Position numbers and translations under genes: made by a program. From contig JALZVD010000258.1 of NCBI GenBank assembly GCA_023300205.1, positions 1-5,187 on the forward strand: a stretch of DNA of 5,187 bases, in the 5' to 3' direction. Source of the stretch: Akkermansiaceae bacterium (GTDB lineage: Bacteria; Verrucomicrobiota; Verrucomicrobiia; Verrucomicrobiales; Akkermansiaceae). Every line of letters begins with the position of its first letter. Positions within the stretch are counted from its first letter, which is position 1. The notes under the pieces are model-generated. The model saw only the letters and a list, made by a program, of their open reading frames with translations. It did not search any database and had not been told where the DNA came from. Shown here in pieces: positions 1-5,187 of the stretch.

Positions 1-610
1 TTTGAACCGACTCTTTTTTGATCAGCTCATCAAGATCTTCAATCGTGCGTGACTCCAAATCGAAATGGCTGACTACTCTCCAAGATTTCGCCAATTCTGT
101 ATCGAGATTACTCTCAAATTTCTCAGTTTCAGCCCTCGGTCCCGCAATGACAACTCGCTCTAAAAGATCTTCACTTGCGGCTCGTGATCTTAATATTTTT
201 GTCGTGACCAAACTCCGTCCCCATAAAAGAACAAAGCTAAAAAGGAAACCAGAGCCTAGGATCAATCTCTTTGTATCCAAAATCCGACCAAAAACGGCAA
301 CAACTCCCAAAAGTAAAATAATGAGTAGGAGACCGCGAACCAATCCAGCCAAATTCTCACTCCCTCTTTTACTTAAAAGGCGATCATAATGACCGAATCG
401 ATCTAAGACCAAAGGGGTTAATGGGACTGCAATAAAGACAAGTAAACGCATCCCCTCAAAGCCCCCATCGGAAGATCCAGACATCCCGAGGAGATCTCGT
501 ATTGGGCCCCTTACCTGTGCTGCAATTGCAAAACTGATCCAAACGAGAATTGCATCAAACAGCTGTAAAAACTGAACCGAAAAATGTTGCTTGGCTCCCC
601 GCATACTCAT
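1..610 (-). CDS. Polyprenyl glycosylphosphotransferase (exopolysaccharide initiating sugar transferase), N-terminal part, truncated by window edge
   Basis: An open frame runs from an ATG at 610 leftwards through the window edge with no stop, giving 203 visible residues. Four hydrophobic stretches lie at about residues 14-33, 54-72, 88-110 and 115-133. They are followed by a short basic linker and RVVIAG (152-157), which resembles the first strand of the nucleotide-binding-like fold found after the membrane helices in WcaJ/PssY-type transferases. Such enzymes move a sugar-1-phosphate from a nucleotide sugar onto undecaprenyl phosphate at the inner membrane, the first step of repeat-unit synthesis. 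The catalytic sugar-transferase domain would lie beyond the left edge, so the assignment rests on the N-terminal architecture and on context. Sugar transferases of this type are known neighbours of exosortases. The start overlaps the EpsI stop as ATGA; a second ATG at 604 is better placed behind an AGGA and may be the true start. Confidence 0.78.
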   Translation of the reverse strand, partial: MSMRGAKQHFSVQFLQLFDAILVWISFAIAAQVRGPIRDLLGMSGSSDGGFEGMRLLVFIAVPLTPLVLDRFGHYDRLLSKRGSENLAGLVRGLLLIILLLGVVAVFGRILDTKRLILGSGFLFSFVLLWGRSLVTTKILRSRAASEDLLERVVIAGPRAETEKFESNLDTELAKSWRVVSHFDLESRTIEDLDELIKKESVQ

Positions 611-1401
611 GATCCTAAATCGGTGTCGCTCTCCAGAGATTGATCCATCCCCTCACCCGCCGGGGCGATAACTATAGGCGTCAACTCTTTCAAAAACTGA
701 ACGATATGAGCTTCTGTCGCCTCTTCATCCATAGCAGTGACACCCCTTTGGCCAATCCCTTGATCGGCGTGCTTTTGGGTGATAAAGGATGAAAAGGTCA
801 CGTAAGCCCAGCGCTGATCATATCCCCGAAAGAGGCGGTCTTTAATATCCTCTGCAGTCCGTTGATAATGCCCAGAAACGATCTTATCATGTCCAATAAA
901 GGTGTAATAAAAGGCTCTCCAGATATAGGCCTTCTTTCCATTCTCTAAAATAAGGTCCTCGAATTCATCATCCTCGTTTTTAATCCGGTAAACTTGACGG
1001 CAAATGAGTTCCTTCACAGGAAGTGCTTCTTGATCAGGTAAGATGTCTGGCCACACCAGATACCGCTCGCGAATAAATTCCCACCCCTGCGCCCTCAAGC
1101 AAACTTCGGGCCGGTGAATACTTTGGCTCAGGTTCTTCCCTGAAAATACGATCGAGGTCTCAATTGCAGAGAATTTGCCCGTTGGATCAAAATACATCAT
1201 TCGCTCAAACTCGGTATCTTGAGCGAGAATTTTCTTCTCTCTGACCCCAGGTTCCTGTGGCTTTCCTACCCAATCGCCAACTGCGATGGGTAAATTTTGA
1301 GCAAGACGAGAAGCCTTCATTGCTGATGTCTCAGGAAACATCAACACAGCACCTGCAAAAATGGACACCACAAGCAGTAAAATTAATGCGCGCGCTTTCA
1401 T
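607..1401 (-). CDS. epsI: EpsI-family exosortase-associated protein (DUF3485)
   Basis: This 264-residue protein has one N-terminal hydrophobic anchor (about 4-22), so most of it should lie outside the cytoplasmic membrane. A GDWVG segment (42-46) follows. The core motif S-I-H-R-P-E-V-C-L (about 94-102; His96, Pro98, Cys101) followed by GW matches the conserved H-x-P-x-x-C-L...GW signature of EpsI/DUF3485. EpsI is found with exosortases either as a separate gene, as here, or fused to the exosortase C-terminus; its biochemical role is unsettled, with links to exopolysaccharide production and exosortase function. The final 25-30 residues are acidic and probably unstructured. The ATG at 1401 overlaps the exosortase TGA (ATGA), and the stop in turn overlaps the sugar transferase start, so translational coupling on both sides is likely. 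No strong ribosome binding site is visible before the start. Confidence 0.88.
   Translation of the reverse strand: MKARALILLLVVSIFAGAVLMFPETSAMKASRLAQNLPIAVGDWVGKPQEPGVREKKILAQDTEFERMMYFDPTGKFSAIETSIVFSGKNLSQSIHRPEVCLRAQGWEFIRERYLVWPDILPDQEALPVKELICRQVYRIKNEDDEFEDLILENGKKAYIWRAFYYTFIGHDKIVSGHYQRTAEDIKDRLFRGYDQRWAYVTFSSFITQKHADQGIGQRGVTAMDEEATEAHIVQFLKELTPIVIAPAGEGMDQSLESDTDLGS
613..616 (-). promoter_or_regulatory. Shine-Dalgarno-like AGGA before the sugar transferase
   Basis: Read on the minus strand, AGGA is followed by 2 bases and then the ATG at 610, or by 8 bases and then the in-frame ATG at 604. The 8-base spacing is the more usual one, so this site favours the start at residue 3 (M-R-G-A-K) over the ATGA-overlap start. 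It lies inside the last codons of the EpsI gene. Confidence 0.35.
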
Positions 1402-2393
1402 AACGGAACTGAATCTTTCACAGGTTTTTTGGTTTTTTGGATCGAGCGTTTCACTTTTGAGGTTCGGCGCTCTTTGAAATTCAAGAGATAATCAAACAAG
1501 TAGAGTCCCGATAGAGCAATGGGGAAAAACAGCAGAAGTCCCGCCCAATCATGGTACGCTTGCTTCGCGAAATCTTCGAACCCCATCTGTGAAAGAATCA
1601 AAATCGTAAAAATTCTCAAAAAGTTACCTATGATTGCAAGCGGAAGCGAAGAAGCAAACAATAGCGCTTTTTTCCAAAGAAATTTCTGAGTGTAGTTCGC
1701 ATAAACTGCCGCGATCATAATTAACGCCATCAGAGACCGTATGCCACTACATCCTTCTGCGATCTCGAGGTCGGAACCTTTAACGGTGATCGTCGAACCT
1801 GACGAAGTAAGATCCATCCCTAGGAAAATTCCTGTATGATAGCAGGCCTTTGTAATAAAGGTTTGTAAGTTTCCGGTCAGCGCTGCTTCCAAGCCTGGAA
1901 CGGGAATAGTGAACCAAAAGAAAAAAGCCGGAAAAATAATCGCTTTGGCAATCTGAAACCCAAAAGAGAAAGACACGAATCCGATGATCGTGAATGGGAT
2001 CCCAATCAGAGCTAACCTAGGCTGAATAGTCCGCATCGAGAGCAGAAACAGCAGCAAGCCAACTCCCAAAATGGCCAAACCCCAATACGAAGGACGGATC
2101 ACTTCGTTTCTGGTCTTTTGCCATGCCATCCACGCCATCACAAAAAAGGCAAATGGGATAAACCGCCCATGTAGAAATCCATTTTGCGAATTACAAGCCC
2201 GCCACGTCCAGCCTGCCAAAGTTCTTCCAGGAGTTGTCGGGTAAGCCGGATAAATCGTGTAAACTAAGAATAAGGTGACCACTGCGATAATGGCGGGCAC
2301 CATGACCGGAATCGAAAGCCCCTTGACCTCTCCCAAAACTGGGAAGCGATTTGTAGCGCTTTGGAAACTCTGATTGGAAAGGCTCATGGTCAC
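1398..2393 (-). CDS. xrt: Exosortase / archaeosortase family transpeptidase
   Basis: A 331-residue polytopic membrane protein with about eight hydrophobic segments (roughly 30-50, 77-91, 103-120, 127-148, 150-166, 218-234, 242-262, 284-304). The exosortase signature is complete: E-G-C-S-G-I-R-S with the proposed nucleophile Cys215, N-F-L-R with Arg260, and Y-H-D-W-A-G with His281. The upstream F-P...F-x-I-P-V-P segment (154-166) and N-G-F-L-H-G (71-76) also fit the family. Exosortases cut and transfer exported proteins bearing C-terminal PEP-CTERM-like tails at the inner membrane, usually in species that make exopolysaccharide. EpsI is a separate downstream gene overlapping by ATGA. After the last helix comes a strongly basic tail of about 25 residues, expected on the cytoplasmic side. 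The annotated start is GTG; an ATG two codons later (2387) is an equally good or better start. Neither has a clear Shine-Dalgarno. I cannot assign the Xrt subtype. Confidence 0.95.
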   Translation of the reverse strand: MTMSLSNQSFQSATNRFPVLGEVKGLSIPVMVPAIIAVVTLFLVYTIYPAYPTTPGRTLAGWTWRACNSQNGFLHGRFIPFAFFVMAWMAWQKTRNEVIRPSYWGLAILGVGLLLFLLSMRTIQPRLALIGIPFTIIGFVSFSFGFQIAKAIIFPAFFFWFTIPVPGLEAALTGNLQTFITKACYHTGIFLGMDLTSSGSTITVKGSDLEIAEGCSGIRSLMALIMIAAVYANYTQKFLWKKALLFASSLPLAIIGNFLRIFTILILSQMGFEDFAKQAYHDWAGLLLFFPIALSGLYLFDYLLNFKERRTSKVKRSIQKTKKPVKDSVPL

Positions 2394-2426
2394 TTTATTA
2401 ACAACAATTAACCTTTTGAAGCAAGA
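2394..2426 (-). other. 33-base gap before exosortase, spanned by a 10-codon mini-ORF (2398-2430)
   Basis: This is the only gap longer than one base between genes in the window. On the minus strand an ATG at 2430 overlaps the upstream TGA (ATGA, 2427-2430) and opens a frame reading MILLQKVNCC, which ends in two consecutive TAA stops (2400-2398 and 2397-2395). The exosortase GTG begins one base after the second TAA, and its ATG alternative seven bases after. The layout would allow ribosomes to pass from the upstream gene into the exosortase by reinitiation, but an ATGA can also arise by chance. No terminator hairpin is seen in the gap. Confidence 0.2.
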
Positions 2427-2966
2427 TCATTTCTTTTCTGCAGAGACAGGGGGCGGCGGAAAAACGACATCATCTTTTGTCCACATTTTGCCGTCTTTGC
2501 CGGCTGAATAGATCTCGAATTTCAGCCCGTTGATTCGATGGAAAAACAATGGCATTCCAAATCTGTCGACTAACTTTCCGGTAGTATTGATTGCGAAATG
2601 GGACTTTGGAATCCAAGTGATTTTTTCGGGATTCCCTCCACTCAAAAAAGACGTAATTTCACGATTCCCGGGTAGGAAGAAGGAATCAAAATTTTTGAAG
2701 AGTAGCTGGCAGTCATTGAGTAACAGAGAAACAGCCTCCAAATCGCTAAGTATCGAAGAGTCCTCACTCCCATAGTCTTCAAGAAATACTGACCGACAAA
2801 TGAGTCGCCCTTTTACTGGGTCTTCGCTACTTACGAGACGCGTATCTTCATTTTTCTCGTGAGGTTGGTGATATTCCGAATCTGCACGAATCATGAAAAA
2901 CCACACCACACTACAGGTCGCTACCAAGACAACTCCGCCCTTTGTCAATCTTCCAAGTCTGTTCAT
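2427..2966 (-). CDS. Membrane-anchored hypothetical protein with GspG-like C-terminal segment
   Basis: This 179-residue protein has a short basic N-terminus, a single hydrophobic helix (about 10-27) and a large non-cytoplasmic part. There is no prepilin peptidase site (no G-F-T-L-x-E), so it is not a normal pseudopilin. The C-terminal 50 residues read L-V-D-R-F-G-M-P-L-F-F-H, then E-I-Y-S-A-G-K-D-G-K and K-D-D-V-V. This resembles the end of type II secretion major pseudopilins (D-x-W-G-x-P...S-x-G-x-D-G...D-D), where acidic residues of the loop bind calcium. N-R-E-I-T-S-F-L-S-G-G-N (101-112) upstream looks like a second conserved block. I recall similar short proteins in Verrucomicrobiota but cannot confirm this here. 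The gene starts inside the DUF1501 stop (ATGA), with a weak GGA six bases upstream. It lies 33 bases before the exosortase. Function is unknown; a secreted or periplasmic accessory of this locus is a reasonable guess. Confidence 0.75.
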   Translation of the reverse strand: MNRLGRLTKGGVVLVATCSVVWFFMIRADSEYHQPHEKNEDTRLVSSEDPVKGRLICRSVFLEDYGSEDSSILSDLEAVSLLLNDCQLLFKNFDSFFLPGNREITSFLSGGNPEKITWIPKSHFAINTTGKLVDRFGMPLFFHRINGLKFEIYSAGKDGKMWTKDDVVFPPPPVSAEKK

Positions 2967-4372
2967 CCCAAATCCATCAGATCCAATGGCGCTTCCGGAC
3001 TGGCTAGATCATAAAATCGGCCCAAGTTAGGGAGAACTAAGGGCAAGCTAGACTTTGAGACCCCCATCCAGAGTGCTAGCTCGGCAAAGTATTCATCCAC
3101 AGAGGTCGTGGGAACCAGCCGGCCACGTCCGGAATCCAAAATACTCCCCAGAGCCAGCTCAGGATAATCCCCATAAACCTTATTTCCATTCACCGCACCA
3201 CCTACCACGATTTGATTACCGCCCCAGGCATGGTCACTTCCTCCTCCATTTGGAGAAAGAGTCCGTCCAAAATCGGAAGCCGTAAACAAGGTCACCTTAT
3301 CACTCACACCCATTGCCGTCATCTCAGTCTGAAATTCTCCGATCGCTTCGCTCAATTGCTGAAGCATTGTTGGGTGCTCATCAAGGGAGCTGTGATGATC
3401 CCATCCTCCCATCTGCACAAAGAAAGTCTGGCGTCTTTTTGATAGCGAGGAGCGGGCCGCGATCGTTTCGGCAACATCTTTCAGTTGAAGGGAGAGAGGA
3501 TTGGTTGAGCTGAACGAGCCAGAAGCTGCTGGCACAGCTTCTAATGCAACCCGATATTCTTCTGAGGCTGAAATCGCATCTAGCGTCCGGCTCGCAAAGG
3601 CTCTCTCAAATACATTCCCATACTCAGCTTCCAGGATATCTGTCACGGTCGCTCTGCGGCCCACGAAAGTTGAAACAGGATTATTCCAATTAGCGATTCC
3701 CGGCGTCGATCCCGGTGATTTTGAGAAAATTGAGGTGTTCTCACTACTCTGGAAAAGGTTAATTCCAGCTAGGGAAATATTGATCGAAACTCCGCTGACT
3801 CCGTTGAGGTCTTTGATCAAATCACTCATACGCCCACCCCATCCGGATGCTGGTGAACGAGTTTCAGGCAGAGATGACTGCCAATGTTTCTGCTGGTCAG
3901 AGTGCGAAAAGAGCCCCTGAGGAACTTTCGTCGTTCCAGCCTGAATACCGGCAACAGTTGATGGCTCAACAAGAGTTCCAACATTACAAACAAGGGCAGC
4001 ATCCCCAGCAGCATAGAGGGAATGGAGCTCCGGCATGTTTTTATGCAGTCCCAATTTCCGTCCATCAGGCAGAGCATTAGGCAAAGGTGTAAAATCAGAA
4101 GATGGAAGCGCGATGGTTCCTCGTGCTGAGGCGTAGGCGGCATAGTCATCTGCGCTCACCGGAGTGACCATATTGAATGAATCGTTTCCGCCTGCTAAAA
4201 AAACGCAGACGAGAGCCTTGTAATTATCACCCTCGTCCGTTTCATCCGCCGCAAGACTTCCTGTCATACGGAGGCTCAAGATCGAAGACATTGCCGAAAT
4301 CGAGCCCACGGAAGCGCAACTTGCTTCGCCTAAAAATTGACGTCGCGTTGACCTCTTGACTCTCTGCTTCAT
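2963..4372 (-). CDS. DUF1501 family exported protein with twin-arginine signal
   Basis: A complete 469-residue protein. The N-terminus has a twin-arginine motif (T-R-R-Q-F-L, 9-14) and a moderately hydrophobic stretch to about residue 42, indicating export in folded form through Tat; a cut near S-L-A-A (39-42) is plausible. DUF1501 hallmarks appear in order: F-L-A-G-G-N-D-S-F-N (58-67), S-H-S-D-Q-Q-K-H-W-Q (156-165), G-W-G-G-R-M (177-182), G-G-W-D-H-H (322-327), T-A-S-D-F-G-R-T (364-371) and S-D-H-A-W-G-G-N (379-386). The Asp/His pairs suggest metal binding, in line with the distant relation of DUF1501 to the alkaline phosphatase/sulfatase fold, but no substrate is known. It follows DUF1800 with one spacer base, the usual partnership for these two families. 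The C-terminus ends D-L-M-D-L-G with no PEP-CTERM-like tail. The start is fixed by the Tat signal and the close upstream stop. Confidence 0.93.
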   Translation of the reverse strand: MKQRVKRSTRRQFLGEASCASVGSISAMSSILSLRMTGSLAADETDEGDNYKALVCVFLAGGNDSFNMVTPVSADDYAAYASARGTIALPSSDFTPLPNALPDGRKLGLHKNMPELHSLYAAGDAALVCNVGTLVEPSTVAGIQAGTTKVPQGLFSHSDQQKHWQSSLPETRSPASGWGGRMSDLIKDLNGVSGVSINISLAGINLFQSSENTSIFSKSPGSTPGIANWNNPVSTFVGRRATVTDILEAEYGNVFERAFASRTLDAISASEEYRVALEAVPAASGSFSSTNPLSLQLKDVAETIAARSSLSKRRQTFFVQMGGWDHHSSLDEHPTMLQQLSEAIGEFQTEMTAMGVSDKVTLFTASDFGRTLSPNGGGSDHAWGGNQIVVGGAVNGNKVYGDYPELALGSILDSGRGRLVPTTSVDEYFAELALWMGVSKSSLPLVLPNLGRFYDLASPEAPLDLMDLG

Positions 4373-4373
4373 G

Positions 4374-5187
4374 CTATTTTAGAATGGTGAAATTGGGAGA
4401 ATTTACAATGTAGCGAACACTGTCTAAGACTCGAGTCGTTACGTTACTTACGGGGTCGACTCGCGCCCGAATCGCCGCCCTGAGTTCAGGAGACATTTGC
4501 CCAAAAGCTAAGACAATTCCAAGATGATCCAAAAGGGCATCGATATCCGGAGCAAGCAGCCGTTCTGCATCGTAATCCATTTGCCAGCCAAAATGCCCCA
4601 CGATCGAGACCGCCAAACGGTCGAAGGTATCGAGAAGGGCGCTTGAGGTTGCAATCTCCAATTCAGGAGCGAAGAGGCCATTGTCCCTCAATTCCCCTAC
4701 TGGAGAATGATCAGGTGAATAGAAATTGAAGACCGTGGGTGATGACATGATCAATTGGCCTAGATCACTCTGCACCGATCCAATCAGAAGGCCATATGTT
4801 GTCGAAGTTTCCGGCGAGCCGAATGCTCTTAATAGGTGAATCATTCTCAGCAGCGGTTCACGGACTTTCCCCGAAAATTCTGAGGCCCCGCCAGAGCCTC
4901 TTGCTTCGGGATCTAAGAGAATCGCTCTCACCACTTTCTCGAGATTCCCCTCGCTCCGATTCCAAGCCGCCGTAACCCGCGCGATATACTGCGAACTCGG
5001 ATTAGAAGAAGTCATTCTTTGGATTAATAAACGGCTAATAAAAGGGGCCATATTCGAATGGGCACACAGCGCATCTAAGGTCATTTGGACATCCTCATCG
5101 CCTGTCAATCCATCAGGAATGACCACATCTTGGAATAAGATCTTCGCCCCTACTTCGTGCTCTTCACTCCACACCTTCATTGGAAAA
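4374..5187 (-). CDS. DUF1800 family protein, C-terminal part (5' end beyond window)
   Basis: The frame is open to the right edge, giving 270 visible residues; the internal Met at 5180 is not the start because Phe-Pro precede it in frame. Numbering from the edge, DUF1800 features are H-E-V-G-A-K (10-15), a helical block L-D-A-L-C-A-H-S-N-M-A-P-F-I-S-R (37-52), E-K-V-V-R-A-I-L-L-D-P-E-A-R (83-96), K-V-R-E-P-L-L-R (107-114), G-Q (143-144) and S-P-T-V-F-N-F-Y-S-P-D-H-S-P (149-162). DUF1800 proteins are usually exported, often 450-600 residues or longer, and commonly encoded just before a DUF1501 gene; their biochemical role is not established. The C-terminus (N-S-P-N-F-T-I-L-K) has no sorting tail. 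The stop TAG is separated from the DUF1501 ATG by one base, so the two are almost certainly co-translated. Whether the missing N-terminus has a signal peptide or extra domains cannot be seen. Confidence 0.9.
   Translation of the reverse strand, partial: FPMKVWSEEHEVGAKILFQDVVIPDGLTGDEDVQMTLDALCAHSNMAPFISRLLIQRMTSSNPSSQYIARVTAAWNRSEGNLEKVVRAILLDPEARGSGGASEFSGKVREPLLRMIHLLRAFGSPETSTTYGLLIGSVQSDLGQLIMSSPTVFNFYSPDHSPVGELRDNGLFAPELEIATSSALLDTFDRLAVSIVGHFGWQMDYDAERLLAPDIDALLDHLGIVLAFGQMSPELRAAIRARVDPVSNVTTRVLDSVRYIVNSPNFTILK

Noticed and set aside
18..389. Plus-strand open frame of 123 residues near the left edge
   Set aside because: It lies antisense to the sugar transferase, whose frame gives convincing membrane helices; the plus-strand product is Ser/Arg/Lys-rich with no recognisable domain.
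1423..1440. A-runs near the exosortase 3' end as a programmed frameshift site
   Set aside because: The zero frame reads CAA AAA ACC AAA AAA CCT, which does not place an X-XXY-YYZ heptamer correctly, and the runs of six A are short for transcriptional slippage; EpsI already has its own ATGA start.
2530..2775. Plus-strand 81-residue frame
   Set aside because: It is antisense to the GspG-like gene and shows no independent support.
3017..3020. Possible lipoprotein signal at Cys19 of DUF1501 (position given is approximate only for the gene; the residue is encoded near 4316-4318)
   Set aside because: The residues before the Cys (G-E-A-S) do not make a lipobox and the Cys lies too close to the twin arginines.
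3501..3920. Plus-strand open frame of 139 residues, plus shorter ones at 3055-3513, 3847-4080 and 4177-4359
   Set aside because: All are antisense to DUF1501, which shows its family motifs across its length; the antisense products resemble nothing and are expected chance open frames.
3826..4149. Minus-strand 107-residue frame inside DUF1501
   Set aside because: It is an alternative frame of the same strand within a well-supported gene, with no motif and no ribosome binding site.
5178..5180. ATG at 5180 as the start of the DUF1800 gene
   Set aside because: The frame stays open to the window edge with Phe-Pro upstream, and the visible part begins in the middle of the DUF1800 family.

Overview
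The window is almost entirely coding, and every real gene lies on the minus strand, so transcription runs from right to left. Six genes are packed end to end: a DUF1800 protein (5' end outside the window), a DUF1501 protein with a twin-arginine signal, a small membrane-anchored protein with a GspG-like C-terminus, an exosortase, an EpsI-family (DUF3485) protein, and the N-terminal part of a polyprenyl-phosphate sugar transferase that runs off the left edge. Three junctions are ATGA overlaps, one has a single spacer base, and the largest gap is 33 bases. I read this as the middle of one long operon whose promoter and terminator both lie outside the window.

Organism: the base composition looks moderate (roughly mid-to-high 40s % GC by eye). 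The combination of an exosortase/EpsI pair, a DUF1800-DUF1501 pair and a short protein ending in the '(G)xLVDRFGxPxFFH...EIYSAGKDGKMWTKDDVV' pattern is most like Verrucomicrobiota (Puniceicoccales/Opitutales-type). Planctomycetota or Lentisphaerota are alternatives. This is inference from gene content and no rRNA is present to settle it.

Region by region: 4374-5187 is the C-terminal part of DUF1800; 2963-4372 is DUF1501; 2427-2966 is the GspG-like small protein; 2394-2426 is a short gap that contains a 10-codon mini-ORF; 1398-2393 is the exosortase with its Cys-Arg-His catalytic residues; 607-1401 is EpsI; 1-610 is the sugar transferase (four predicted membrane helices and the start of a nucleotide-binding-like fold).

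How they may work together: exosortases process and sort exported proteins carrying a C-terminal PEP-CTERM-like tail, and their loci are typically linked to exopolysaccharide synthesis genes, which fits EpsI and the sugar transferase downstream. The unusual part is that DUF1800 and DUF1501, a widespread but functionally unassigned exported pair, sit in the same apparent transcription unit together with a GspG-like protein that lacks a prepilin leader. None of the C-termini visible here carries a sorting signal, so the exosortase substrates are encoded elsewhere. There are no tRNA or rRNA genes, CRISPR arrays, insertion sequences or sizeable repeats in the window.
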